From: Ifrita kowaldi
Lineage: Eukaryota > Chordata > Aves > Passeriformes > Cinclosomatidae
Assembly: GCA_013398055.1 (NCBI GenBank)
Contig: VZRS01002382.1
Location: 530,680 to 594,679, forward strand
Length of the DNA stretch: 64,000 bases
Reading direction: 5' to 3'
Shown: positions 12,581-25,714 of the stretch, piece after piece
Layout: the number at the start of each line of letters is the position of its first letter
How positions within the stretch are numbered: position 1 is the first letter of the stretch
Translations under genes and position numbers: made by a program
Notes under the pieces: generated by a model
Told to the model about the DNA's origin: nothing
Seen by the model: the letters and a program-made list of their open reading frames with translations, nothing else
Databases searched by the model: none

Positions 12581-15500
12581 GTGAGTATTATGTTCTTCTT
12601 TCTGCTCTTATGCCTGCCTAATTTTGTTTAACAGAGACCTGTAAATGAAATATGTATATCTTTGTCAAACACTGGTTTTCGCTCAGTAAAATATGTGAGC
12701 GCATGCTTAATTTGGAGTCTATTGGACCACACACATACTTGCATTAAACACTCACTTAAGTGCTTGGCTGAATTTGGGCAATCCCAAACCTGATTCTCAT
12801 TCATATCAAGGTTTTGATACATTATTTGCCAGCGTAAATGAGAACTAAACCCTCTGTATTTATATATAATCTGATTTAGACATAGTAGATACAATCCTGC
12901 AGCGTGCTGCATTCCCTGAACTCCTGTAAGCTTCCAGCTGAAGATGTTTAGAACAAAGCAGGACCCTGATCTTTCAGGATCAGTCCTAGTGTAGAGAGGA
13001 AATATATAATATAGTGCCTTTTTGTTTGCCCTAAATTCTTTTGCCATCAGATAATTAATGCACCTGGTTAATCTCATCATACCTGAAGCTGGTTTTCAGC
13101 TATGGACTCATCGTAGACCCCCAGGGGCCAGAGAAAGATTAAAAAAAGCAGTATATCAACAGCATGGTCTTTGTTTCTTATTTGTGCACAGAAAATATAT
13201 TTTTCTTAAACATAGTCCAGTAGATTTTCACTCAGCAGATTTATCTCATAGCCATGCAAGCTCACTAAGAATCTATCTGCCATGATTTATCTATTTTGCA
13301 ATGGCTATACTTTTATGACAATTGTGTTTTGTTATGTTCTAGCAGTTTTATGGGTAGCACTTATTTTTAGATACAGTCAAGTCTGGTTAATCCATCAGGA
13401 TTTATCTGGCTGTCTCTCTGTCTAGCACATTTAGCTGGTAGCCAGTCTCACATCATATGGGTATCACTGATGAGCCAGTTCTGGAGTTTTTTCTTAATCT
13501 AACTAGAAATTACTCTTTCTAAATTGATTGGATTAGCCAGGTATAGCATTATTTAAATGACACTTAGAGATTAAGACTTATTTGAGGAATAACCACATTA
13601 AAAGAATCCCTATAATGGAAGCATCTCAAATAATTATTTTGCCTTTGATCTGCTCATACAAGCAAGACCTTCAAGGAGCTTTCATGGTGTTTTGTTTAAA
13701 ATACCACAAAGACAGAAGTAGAAAGAAGTAGACAGAATTCATGCAGTTAAGTGTTTCTCGTGCCAATGCACGCTGCATAGTTGCCTCCTCTTACACCGAG
13801 GTGGGAACTGAAATGCTCCCTGTAAGAACTGTCCAGGCTGTAGACTTTCACCTTGAAGAACAGCTAAGAAAAAGCAAAACAGCTCTGGATACATTTCATT
13901 AGGTACATACTTGTGGTGCTACCTTCTCACAGCTGAGGTGTCCTGATGTCACAGCAGGGGCGTTTTTGTTCTGTCTTCTCTCTGTGAATTAGTTCCCATT
14001 TTTTAATTTTCACTTGCAGCTGGTGCTCCATGTAACTTACTTGGAGGACACTGGGGAAGCTGCATTCATAGAGTAAAAATCAGGGAATAAGTTACATATC
14101 ATTTAGCCATTCCCATCTGGGCGCTCCTTCCATGTATTGAAGCATCTGCAAAAGAGGAAATCTCCCAGCAGAGGACACAACCGAGGTGAAAGAGCAGAGA
14201 GGTTTGAAAGTGATGTGTGGGGAGTAGTGTGGATTACCCTGTGCAGCACAGAGAGGGACCCTGCTGGCATGGGGATCTTTTGATGATCAGTGTACTTAAA
14301 GTGAATCTGTGTTCATAGAATGTAACAAGATCTCCAAGTTCCGCTGAAATTTTTTACTTTAGACCTGAAAGTCCTCTGTATGTGATACCCGTCTGCTGGT
14401 CTCTTTGAATAGCTGAGCCTACTGGAGTTATTGTGTCCTTCTTAATCTTTTTCTTTTCTTTCTTTTTTTCTTGTTTTTTATAAGAAAGTAAAATTTCAGC
14501 TCGAATGTCCATTTGTATTTTAATGTTTTGGTGGAATACTGCAATCTGGTACTTTCAAGTCATTGTGATACATCTCTGGAATGACTCATTATTAAACTTG
14601 AATTTGTAGGGAACAAGTAGCTCCAGTGAGCTCTGGGAGTTTCAATGAAGTTTTGCTTCCTTCTTAGAGCCTCTGCACTTGTGTAGATACATTAGTTTGG
14701 TAGTAATAGTTCAATGAATGTATCTGGCGTTTATGTTGCATAAGGAAGATTAGGTGATTGGGGGCAATAAGGAATTCAAGGAGCAGCTCTGATAGCAAAT
14801 GTGTTTGTCTTAAAAAATTATGTATCGGCAAATAGTGCCCCTCTCTGCCAGGAGCTGTATTTCACTTCAACATTTCAAGCATATTATCCTAGTTTTCCTC
14901 TCTCTGGCAGCTCAACCAGAGCTGTCACATCACAAACAACTTTTTTCTTAATATACACATCTGGCGTTGGCAGTTGGAGCAACTTCATAAGAGCACATGA
15001 TCATCATTCATTACAAGATTAAAAAGTACCCCATGGCATCATTGATGTTTTTTAACTTTGATCTTTCGCAGTTGTGATTCATCTCAGTTATAAAACTTCC
15101 CTTAAAAGGAACACAACCGATGACTTATTAGAACCTTCATTCTAAGGAGTGTAAACATAAAATTATGCACATCTTTACAAAATGTCATTTACTTTGTTGC
15201 CAGCTTATCATTTTAAGACATGACATCATGCTTTAGATCGTGAATTTGTAAGGCTTGTTTATAGGCAAGGCACTCTGACCTTCTGTTGGCAAGTTGACTT
15301 GAGCGAACGAAAGCTGCAAGGTTCCCAGCAGCAGCAAGAGCAGCAGCAAAGCCATGACAGACATCACAGTCATTTAGAGCCTGACTTCAGGAGTGCTGAA
15401 CAGTCGTGGCATGCAGGAACTCCAATTGGTGTTTTGGATGCTCAGCACTTCAGAAAGTCGGGTTCTTAAATGTAAGTGCCATTTAGTTGTATTAAACGTC

Positions 15501-16713
15501 TGCTTGTAGAAGCTTGCTGCCTTGCCTGTCTGTTATTATTTGAAAATATTTTAATAGAGACAGTGATGTCAGGTTGCTGTGTTAGGAAAACTTGCCTGTT
15601 TCTATATGAGAAAAGGTCTTCTGATGACTTTTTTCTCAGAAAAGACTTATTTAATTTTAATCTCTTCCAATCTAGATTACTGTCCAGGGACATCTACCGT
15701 GTTGCACGGTTTCTGTGCTGGGTTGAGACAGTGCTTTGCCCTCTGAGTGATGCAGTCTAGAGATGGGGTTGTATAAGATCTTTGGGAATCATTAGGAAAT
15801 CCTGCAGATATTTTTCTCTCTTCATATGCAGTACAAAACCTCTGCCATAAACACATCTTAGCCAGCAGAGCTGCCTTCCAGCTGGGAGGGCTGAAAGAAG
15901 TTTTCCGGAGAAGTTGTCATGAGGTCATAACTGACCGACAGATAGCCAGAGATTACTGTAAAGGAAGTCAAAGGAGAAAAAAACAGGGCAAAGAAACCAC
16001 CCAAATCTTTACCTAAGCCCCCCTTAAATGCCTCTGCCTTTCCTCATTGCAACTACAGAAATAATGATTTGCCCTTCCATAGTGGTACCTTTAAAATAGG
16101 AGTCACACACATCCTCCTTTCTGGCTGCTTTTGGGACAAACCCAGTCATGGGGGAAATCACGGGGAAGGAGGGAGGAGAAATCTATATATTTTTATATTT
16201 TTCCTCACTTCCAAAGACTTTCGTTTGTCTCTAATCAAAGGTAGGCTCCAAAGTCACCGACCCCAACTTTCTTTATCAGTGTGAATGGAAAAGCAGCTCT
16301 GAGCTTTGAGCTGAAGCGTTTCAGGGGAGAAAACTGCTCTGTCTCATTCAGCTCCCGAGCGTTTCTCTGCTGCCGCAGCTTGCAAGGTGCACACGTGATG
16401 AAAGGTATGAGCAAACATCACATCGCCTTTTTGTCTGTGCACGCTGCGGAAGGCAGCGAGAGCCAGCCAGGGGTTCTGCTCAGCCCCCACATTAACTGTT
16501 TGGCTGACCCGGCTTATAAAACACAGATAAGTGATTGAGATTTTTGAGATTCCTTGACTTAAAACCATAACAGTTTTTAGGAAGTTCTCCCTCTTTTCTT
16601 TCAAAGGCAGAGAGGGTGGAGGGATAAGTCTGAGGCGAGTGGAATGTGCTTTGGAGTAGAACAGCTTTAAATCTTTCAGTTTGCCTTTCTGTTTTAATTT
16701 TTCTTTTTTTCTG

Positions 16714-16782
16714 CTTCTTTTTTTTTTCTTTTCTTTCTTTTTTTTCTTTTTCCTTTTTTTTTACGTTTTCTTTTTTCTTTTT

Positions 16783-16813
<31 letters not shown>

Positions 16814-16814
16814 T
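16714..16814 (+). repeat. Polypyrimidine (T/C) tract
   Basis: About 100 bases of T and C only, broken by a single ACG at 16763-16765. On the minus strand it is a purine tract, and the open frames there (16492-16977 and 16694-16909) consist of Lys/Glu runs and are not genes. Long homopurine-homopyrimidine tracts with mirror symmetry can form intramolecular triplex DNA (established), but whether this one does is unknown. Confidence 0.95.
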
Positions 16815-17179
16815 GTTGACTGCCTGTCAGGAGCTGGGCTGGTGGCCAAGCAGGAAATGACACATCGAGAGGCATTTGTGTTGTGCAACATTTTGTGGAA
16901 CTGATGCAAGGATACATTGTCTGTTTACGCATTCCTCTGCTAACAGCCTGCATGGCAGTAATTTTATTCAGGGACACATGGCATGCTACAGCAAGGAGCT
17001 AGAGCCTTAACATCTCTTTATGCAGAATTATCACAGCAGTTAAAACACTATGTGTGTCCCCCGTTTCGAATAGTCTCTGGCCTGCCTTCAAAAACCACTC
17101 TACCAGCCCCCCTTCCTTCCCAAGAATATATTTGTTTGACTGTGGGGTTTTTTTTCACTGTGGTAAATTGGGGCAGTGC

Positions 17180-17199
17180 AGAGAGAGAGAGAGAGAGAA
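17180..17199. repeat. (GA)n microsatellite
   Basis: Perfect dinucleotide run of roughly nine GA units followed by AA. A short simple repeat in intron 4. Confidence 0.9.
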
Positions 17200-18077
17200 A
17201 CTTCGCAGAACAAGAGGAAATTTTACAGGCAGGTCCCTACTTCATACATCTACCTCTGACTGAACGGAGCAGCGCAGCTTTTTCGGGCGATGCGTTGCAG
17301 ACGCTGAAGGCGTCGGTTTGCATCTACATGTGGTTTGGCAAGGGGAGGTTTTTAATTAAAGTCGATGCTAAATACCCCGAGATGTGTTGAGCGAGTCTTG
17401 GGGTTTCATCCAAACCAAAGTCAGAAAATCTGTGGCTCTCTCTGGTGTCTTTCAGAGTGACAGATCTCTACTGAGGTTGGCTGGGTAGGTCCGGATTTAT
17501 CCCAGGGGCTGTGGGAGCAGAGGAAGGCAGAGTGGGCAGTCTGGGTTTCCAAAGTTGCTCTGAATGACTTTGTAGTGCTTAATGTATGCACTCTAATGCG
17601 CCTTTGTAAGAAACGAGGCAAAACGTGATTGTACAGCCACAGAAATGTTCAGCAGGGCCATGCCATGAGGTTTATGTTCTTTTTTGTGACCACCATTAGT
17701 GTATTTCAGCATGAGCACAGTCCACTTACAGGCTGAGACCTGACTTCCTTGTCGCCAGGTCCCCAGTAAGGAGTTACAGTGTTTCTGTTTCCAGTGGTAC
17801 AACACCAGGTCCTTACTGCAGCATAGACGGCAAGACACAGTTTCACTCACCATCATTTGCTGCTGTTTTTGGGTTTTTTTGCAAATGTGTAATTTCACAG
17901 AACTGTCCTAGCTGGGGACTGGAGCTCCTGAGTGTTCCCGGAGGTTGTAAGAAGCTGGTGGGATGATTCAGTGTTCCCCACCAAAGGTGACAGACATTGC
18001 ATATGCCAGTGGTTTAGGTTTACTTTTGAGATGAGTGTGCAACCCGCAGAGCAGGGCTCCTTACGATTACCTCAACC

Positions 18078-18290
18078 AGTAGTGAGGCACAGGCACAGGT
18101 TGCCCGGAGAAGCTGTGGCTGCTCCATCCCTGGAAGTGTTCAAGGCCAGCTTGGATGGGGCTTGGAGCAACTAGTGGAAAGTGGATAGTGAAAAGTCTCT
18201 GCCCATGGCAGGGGGGTTGGAACCAGATGATCTTTAAGGTCCTTTCTAACCCAAACTATTCTATGATTCTATGATTCCATGATTCTATGA
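18078..18290 (+). mobile_element. CR1 LINE fragment with full 3' tail
   Basis: Sense-orientation CR1 3' end: agtgaggcacaggcacagg, then gctccatccctggaagtgtt, gatctttaaggtcctttcta, and a tail of four ATTCTATG-type units at 18259-18290, one altered to ATTCCATG. The intact tail and low divergence suggest a relatively young copy. The frame at 17932-18174 overlaps it and is not a gene. Confidence 0.96.
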
Positions 18291-19089
18291 TGCATGCTGC
18301 TGTGGCAAGGTGACCTGGAGCTGTTGGGGTGGTAGCTGCGTCCCAAGGATCAGTCGGTTCTTATTTCTTCCACTGTGGCTAGAGAGGTGCTCATGCGTAA
18401 AATCTCATTGTCTGAGAAGCAGACTGTGAGACAAAATAATTTCTGGGGATTATGACTTTTTTTTTGTTGATGTAGTGCATAGAGTGAATCAAAAGCAAAA
18501 CTACTGAGTTCACTCATGGCTTGAAATCATGCACTGTAGTTCTGAAATCTCAGCAACCTATGTGACAACACTGGGCTCTCTGCGTAGGAGGACACTGCTG
18601 CCTAGAGAGGTGACGAAGTGACGTGTATTCACTGTTATGATGACAAGATTATGTAAAACAAATGCACAAGTCTGAGCATAAAACCATTCCATAAGATGTC
18701 CTCACCAACAGCAGTGAAGTCTTGGTTTGTATTTGTCAACAGAACAGATTGTTTCCATCCCATTTTAGAGGGAACACTTGCTTCCAAGCAAATCTATTCC
18801 TAGTACATTTGGCATGTAATTTGGCCATCACAGTGATTCTTTCATATTGCAGCTATTGCTGTTTGTATTCAAAGTGTCCCTCCAAGCTACAAATAAAATC
18901 ATGGCCCCTCTATGTAGTTGTGTTGCTTAGTTGTAGGATAGGAGAGTTTTGCCCTGAATAGCTCATAGTCTCCATTTAACATACAGATGGGGAAAAGGGG
19001 TTATAACCAAACAAATGAAGTAATAGTGGAAGTGATTTCATTCTGTATCTCCACAGGGCATGACTAGAAGAGGAAAAAGGGCGACCATT

Positions 19090-19222
19090 TCACAGAGTCA
19101 CAGAGTCAATTGTGTTGGGAAAGATCTCTGAGGTCATTGAGTCCAGCCTATGAGCAACCAGGTCCATGTCAGCCAGATCATGGCACTGAGTCCAGTCTTT
19201 CCTTAAACATCTCCAGGGGCAG
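19090..19222 (-). mobile_element. CR1 LINE fragment, diverged subfamily
   Basis: Reverse-complement CR1 3' end of the subfamily with text like gaggtcattgagtccagcc, atcatggcactgagtccag and cttaaacatctccaggg. About 130 bp, more diverged than the copy at 18078. Subfamily naming would need a repeat library. Confidence 0.85.
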
Positions 19223-22200
19223 TGACTTTTTATAACTCTGTGACTCTACTCCATGTAGGTACTGTGGAGGAACATGGTATTAAAAAAGGGCATAAGAGTA
19301 GCTTTCCACAGACCGTTTTGTTCCATAGTTTTCTCCCAAGAGAACTCTTGGACATTGTCACTTGTGAAACGCATTCAGCATTTTTTTCTCACTCTTCAGT
19401 GAAGCACCTCTTACACCTCTCCCTTCACTTTCCAAATTGGTTTGGGAAATAGGGAACAGGATGAATATATTTGGGAGACGCTGCATCAGAATAGTGTAAG
19501 TGAAGTACTTAGGTAGCACTTGCTCACTGTCTATTCCAAATTTCTGTTTAAAGTTTTTATAAAATTTATTTTTTATTCCTCATAAAACTTCATTCTCCAC
19601 TGAAACATGGTCATCCCAGACGTGAAACACAGATGCTAATTTAACCAGACAAGGAATGCAGAAGAGGAAATGAGGATGAATATCATACTTACTTGAAACT
19701 TCAGGGGAAGGAACTGAGTAATGATCTCATGCTGCAGTGTGTTTGGGACACCAGAATCCTTACTCAGATGAAGAACTGGGTTCCTTATTGCCTGTATCTG
19801 CTCAGATCCCCTGTTATAAATCTCATCTACAGTAAACCAGCTTACTCAGCACATTAGTGGCTCACTGTGGGCTGAAGGTGGCTTTCAGCTCTCCAAAACT
19901 TAGACACGTAGAGTAGGTTTCCTCTGAAGTGAATGAAGAGACACAGGCCCTTGCAGAGAGTGATTCATATGTTAATGCTTGTCTTAGAGAGCAGTGAAGT
20001 GCCCTTTGGACTCTCATCCCTTTCCATTGATACTCAATGGAGGCTTGATGACTAGCCTAGACTAGGCGCCCTGTTTTTGATATGGCTGGAATCAGATGAG
20101 ATTAGGAGATATTATAGTTCCAAAGTGTACTAAGCCTGCTGTGAAGCTCAGACAGCCCGAGTTAGCTGTAAAACAGGTAGCCCAGGGTGCAGTCACAGGG
20201 AGCAGGAGCTCAGCATTGGATTAACCCAGTGTTCACTCACCTTCTTGGGTGGGGGCTTTGTCTGGTGTTGAACGGTGAACAGTCCCTGCTGCTTTTCTGA
20301 CAGTGTAAGGAATCGTTTAAAGCTGACTTTGAAGTGTCTCTACAGCTGCCATAATGAGTGCAGTGTACACATACCTTAAAAATGATGCTATCTACTAAGG
20401 CATCATTGTCACCTCCTGCAGGATTTCAGCAGTCAGGTACTGCTCAGGCCCCACTCAGCTTGGATTGTGTGAACTTCTGAGATTAAAACTCAGGTTACTT
20501 AGCTGTAGGCAAAGTAAGAGTCTCACACTGCAGTTGCAGCTACATAAGAAACATTACAAAGGTGACAATACACTTTACAGGTATTGCCTAAAGGTGAAGT
20601 ATAGTGGGGAACACATTTGAAGATTTTCCTAACACTGAGAAGTACTCCATGATTCCAGTGTTTCTTCTTCACGACAGAACGTATTAATTGTTCCTCCCTT
20701 ATCCAAACTTAACATGCTGCCCATTCTCCTGTGGTTCTGAGATGTAATCTTGCCCACAGCGTGGGAAGACAAACCCTTTCACCTGATTATTGCCAGCATA
20801 AATGTTTAATGCTTCCATCCCTGTTCAAACTCTCCCACTGCATTTTGTGAACTTTACTCCCACTTCATAATGCCCTGCTTCTTTAGTAGCCCTGCTTGTT
20901 TAAATTCAGGGTGCCAAAGGAGGTATTAATCAGGGTGCTTACAAGTGCAGAATCTGCTTCCTGCCTGTCTGTAATCCATGTGAGTAATGCCAATTAGTTG
21001 TCTGCTTCCTTAAATCCTCATGCACTTTCTCATTCGTGCATTCCTGCAGCAGTAGACATGGTCTTCAGTGTCAGTGCAGTCAGAGGCACTTGGGTGTGTT
21101 TTGCTTCATTGCTTGTAGAGCTCAACAGGAAAATCACCACCTCTGAAGCACCACAGAAGTGTGCTGGGGAAGAAATGGATGAGTCCAGCTCTTCCATCTC
21201 TACTTTAATTTGCTAGACACAGGGATCTAACTCATTTTATTCCAGAGTATCACTTCAGATGTCATGAGACAAGTAGACAATTATATACGGCAGTTTCACA
21301 TTGGTGCAGCTTTTTCTTGGAAAGAAGCAGGCACATGCAGGCATCATTGTAGTCCCAGGTCTGTTTTTGTTTCTATATGTTAAATCCCAGATTAGATTTG
21401 CAAAGAAGCCCAATTTTAAATAATTGTAATAAAAGGGAGATTGTATTAAATTCCAGAGAATAATAATCGAAAAGGGATGGTGTTCACTGTTGCATTGCTC
21501 AATCATTTTTGGTATTTTGAAAATTCAGACCTGTGTTTCTCAGCAGTATGGAAGCTGGAAAGGAATAGAGACCTGGAAATACAATGCAGGATTGCTGTGT
21601 GATACAAGCCACAGGTTAGCAGTACAGAGGGAATTACACATGGAATACTTTTCGGGGGTTTTTTGCATGTGTACGTATGTAATCAAGGACCCAGATTCCG
21701 ATTCTTATAAAACAACATGCTTCAATTAATTCAGTTATCTAGTGAATTTATAAAGCACCGTAGACATGTGAAGTTTAATAGAGTTGGTTACACATTTCTA
21801 GGATACCAATTAAATCACAAACAATTTAATTTAATAATTTAGTTTTTCATTCCTTGGGTCTCTTATCACCATAGACTCTAGATTGATGGAACAGACTTTT
21901 TCTTTCACACTGGACACTTTTTGGCTTTGATGATCTGGGCTATGGGTTCCCTCCCACTTTTGGCTTTTTTTGATGTCTTTGAACAATAGTTTGTAAAACC
22001 AGCGCTGCAGTAAAATCATCACCTCTGTAGACAGAAGTGTTGACTACAGAAGAGGGCTCAGCAATAGAGCTGTGAATGTAAATAATTCAGTGTTTCGTTT
22101 CATCAGCTAAGCAGTCCAAATGAAAATCCTCTTTATAAAGGGACATGTGTGTAACATTTTCAGAGGTACTGGGTGGATTGGTTCTCCTTAACTGTAGCTG

Positions 22201-24041
22201 CCTGAAATCTTGATATTGTGTCTCAATGACTCACCTCCAGTCCACTGTGGTCAAGGAAGGAGCTGTGAGTGTGAGTTAGAAGCTGGTTTATCCCACCCTA
22301 AGCCTCTATAGGTGTCAGTGGGGGTGACTGGGGGAGAGGGGACATGAAGCAGCCCAGACCACTGGACTGGCACTGTCTGGCTTACCAGCAACTGCAGTAG
22401 CACACAGCTCTGAAGAACTTCTTCATAATCCTTTTTTTATTGTTATTTAAACTTTTTAAAAGGGAACCTAGTGCCTGCTTTCTCAACAGCCACACTGAAG
22501 GACTGCTCTCCAAAACTCATTACGGTTTTGGGGTGTTGGTGAAACCCTCCTTGTTAGACATAAATAACCACTGTGCGATTTGTAACTTTTATGTTTTCCA
22601 CTTCTGTGCCTGCTTGGTTAAAACTCTCAGGCACTCAGTGCAGAAGTGTCTGCCCTGCTTTAAAACATCTTTCCCCATGCTGATGGGCTCTCCCAAAAGC
22701 TGTGTTCCCTGCAGCTCAGCAGCAGTCTGGCTCTTATACGTGATCCTCATCAGCTTCACGGCAGAGTCAGACAGTTTAATTAGCCTTTATCTTCTGCTGT
22801 GCAAGAGTGAGCCCAGGGTAAGTCTGTGAGTGCCCTGAAGAAGGCTCACACAGCAACATTCATCGCCCGTGGTGTGAACACCGCCATAAACTTCCCTGGG
22901 AATTGGCAGCAGAACGGCAGCACACCAAGGATACTCCAGCTCAGTATTTAGGCAGGGTCTGTGCTTTGCATCTGTTCAGGCTTACTGATCTGTGTTATTA
23001 GTTTCACTGTTCTTCGTATTTGCTATTCCTGAAAGATGGCAGCAAAAGAGAAACCTGATAGCAGTTGGCTTGTAGAGATAGCCTTTATTACAGGAGAGAG
23101 CAGGAAGGACTTGGTGCTTCCAAAATCCAGATAACAGTGACTGTTCTTTAGTCTCAGCTCAAAGATGAAGGAAGTTTTTTGGGAACTGTGTTTGCATCCA
23201 TGTGGGATGCAAAGTAAACACCTCACTAACTGCATACATGCCATGCAAATTAAAACGAGAGCTGTTTTTCTCTGGTGACTTGGTGTAAAAGGGAATTACC
23301 AGTAGATTTAAGGTATGTGACAAAGGGGTACTTACACATCAGATAAATAATAACTTGTTGACATTAAACAAATAGATTTTTTTTATTATAGAGCAGGTAC
23401 CTGTAGCTCTGGGTTTTACTTTATGCATAAGCTGCAGACAAAAGTTACAGTAGGAAAAGTCCACATCTGAGCACTCGGAACTGGGACATGCCAGTGGGTT
23501 GTCAGTGTGGCTTTAATCCATGCCTGTTGTGTTTGAGAGACAGAAAAAGTCCTTCACTGTAGCAGCATGTGCTGGTTTATCCATAGGGCAGCAACATCCC
23601 TTGGGATGGAATAAACCCACTCACTCTTGTTTTTCACACAGAGAATATGATCTAAGAACACCTTGTTTTAAGCAACTTAACTGTAGTCACTACAAAAAAT
23701 TTTGTGGCAGAAGGATAAATCTGGGTCAGCCATCAGCTACCTTTGCCAAGCTGTAAACAAAGCTTTTAACTGATAAAATCTAAGGAATTTTTATTCAATG
23801 AAATTTTAGTTTTCAAAGTTGCATAATTTTACCAAATCTGGATGGATTTCCGTGGAGGTTCTGGAAAAAAGAGCCAATCTGCTGAGCCAAGTTTCAGAAC
23901 TCCACTCCAAAATAGAGTGACAAAAAAGCTCCTTCAAGAAAAGATTGCCAAAAATGTTTTTCGAGGTGCTACGTTTTCCCTCAGCTAACTCATTTCCAGG
24001 AATGTCAGAGCATTTTGGTTGAAATTGAAGAAACGTGTTCC

Positions 24042-24345
24042 ATACTCATGCAAGAAAAAATGGAACGCAAATAGTCAAAGTTCAGTAAAGTTGGGAGCAA
24101 CTGAAAATCAAGTTTTGTAATGGGAAGTGTTGGGTAACTGGAATGATAGGCTGTTCTACCAGCTCCAACTCTAACATATTTGATCTAACGTGTTATTAAT
24201 TTGAATTGAAAAATAATCCACGAGCTTCAGTAGAAATCCTGCATAGGAAATTAAGTTGGCAGCTGGCAGGGGCTCCTCATGGGCAGCTCTGGAGTCAACA
24301 GGTCAGGCTGGTGACAGGCAGGGGATGAGTGAGGTGCCATCTCCA
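24042..24345. repeat. Direct repeat, copy 1 (left of the N)
   Basis: From atactcatgcaagaaaaaat through ggtgccatctcca. It is repeated almost exactly at 24348-24650, an offset of 306 bases. I see three differences: C at 24169 versus T at 24475, GGAGTC versus GAGTC near 24291, and GATGAGTG versus GATGAGGG near 24326. The block is not a known mobile element. The single N between the copies points to a contig join. Confidence 0.95.
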
Positions 24346-24346
24346 T

Positions 24347-24347
24347 N
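24347..24347. other. Single ambiguous base (N), probable contig join
   Basis: The only N in the window. It lies exactly between two near-identical 300-bp blocks, so it probably marks where two overlapping contigs were placed end to end. Confidence 0.85.
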
Positions 24348-24650
24348 ATACTCATGCAAGAAAAAATGGAACGCAAATAGTCAAAGTTCAGTAAAGTTGG
24401 GAGCAACTGAAAATCAAGTTTTGTAATGGGAAGTGTTGGGTAACTGGAATGATAGGCTGTTCTACCAGCTCCAATTCTAACATATTTGATCTAACGTGTT
24501 ATTAATTTGAATTGAAAAATAATCCACGAGCTTCAGTAGAAATCCTGCATAGGAAATTAAGTTGGCAGCTGGCAGGGGCTCCTCATGGGCAGCTCTGAGT
24601 CAACAGGTCAGGCTGGTGACAGGCAGGGGATGAGGGAGGTGCCATCTCCA
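24348..24650. repeat. Direct repeat, copy 2 (right of the N)
   Basis: Second copy of the block at 24042-24345. To its right the sequence continues uniquely (gcagccctggagagcaggac), while copy 1 is preceded by different unique sequence (gaagaaacgtgttcc). This is the pattern left when two contigs overlap by about 300 bases and are not merged. Confidence 0.95.
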
Positions 24651-25533
24651 GCAGCCCTGGAGAGCAGGACGTGACTCCTGCCTGTGCACTGGGGACGTGC
24701 CGGAGGAGGCAACAACCTTTGTAGAAGATGAAACTGGGGCTACAGCAGCCGGCAGGGCCTCTGGAGGCGTTGTGGGTTAGAAGGCAGCGTGTCCCCAGGC
24801 ACCAGTGCTTGGCAGGGCTCTGCTTCCCCACCCTCAGCCTCTCCAGAGGGATAATTTGGGGTGCATACTCTCCAACTGAATTGGCACGGCCTGCGCAGAC
24901 ACTGCAGGCTGTAACACACACACACGGGGTGTGAGCCCAGAGGCATTTGGGCTGTATTTTGGGACTCTTCAACGTGCTCGAGGTGCAGAACCTCCTCACT
25001 GCCAATCCTCCTGCACCTCGGTGCCCCTTTGCCTCTCTGAGAGAACCAGTGAGGGTAGTGCTGCTGCTGAAAAGGAATATTTTTAGGCAAAACACCCCCA
25101 AGTGTTTAGGAACCACAACCACAGGAAACAAGCACTGATAAAACCTCCCCAACTCTACTCTGAAAGCTCCCTGGGTTGGCTTTGCACCCTGCCTGAGTCC
25201 CCTTCAACTCAGGGGAGATACAGCCTGTGCCAGGCACCATCCAAGCCTTATGGTGTGCACAATCCAAAACCAATCTCATTGCTGAGCTACAGCTGGTGTC
25301 ACTGATTGTGGAAGTGGGGAGAAAGGTTCTTCAGTCTCCTAAGAACCTCCTGTCAAGGATATGGAGCCCTGTAAAATCCAGGACAAATGATCGGTCCTTC
25401 TGCAAAAGTGGACTGGGTGCAGGTGACCCAGGGGCACTGTCTGGGGGAGTTCAGGTACTCTGATGTCAGCCAGCAAAAAAAACACTTATTTGTTGTTATC
25501 TTCTTCTCTTTTACATGACTCAGAGCTGCTAAA

Positions 25534-25714
25534 GAATCACAGAACCATTAAAATTGGAAAAGACCTCTAAGATCATGAATTCCAATGGTTAACCCAGCAC
25601 TGCCAGGCCCGCCCCCAAAGTATGTCCTCAAGTGCCATATCCATATGTTTTTCGAACGTTTCCAGGAACGGTGACCTCACCACTTTCCTGGGCATCCTGT
25701 TCTAATGCTTGACC
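25534..25714 (-). mobile_element. CR1 LINE fragment
   Basis: Reverse-complement CR1: gaatcacagaaccattaaaa, ttggaaaagacctctaagat, gtcctcaagtgccatatcc, gtttccaggaacggtgacct and tgggcatcctgttctaatgc. About 180 bp of a subfamily distinct from the ggtttgggttggaa type. The frame at 25628-25852 crosses it and is not a gene. Confidence 0.87.

Noticed and set aside
16492..16977. Lys/Glu-rich 161-codon minus-strand frame
   Set aside because: It is the translation of the T/C simple tract and not a protein.
24042..24650. A genuine tandem duplication or novel repeat family
   Set aside because: The single N exactly at the junction and the near identity favour an assembly error. Kept as a finding about the assembly, not as biology.
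24583..25152. 189-codon minus-strand frame, the longest in the window
   Set aside because: No domain or family resemblance, and its end overlaps the duplicated block. It is probably a chance frame in a GC-richer patch.
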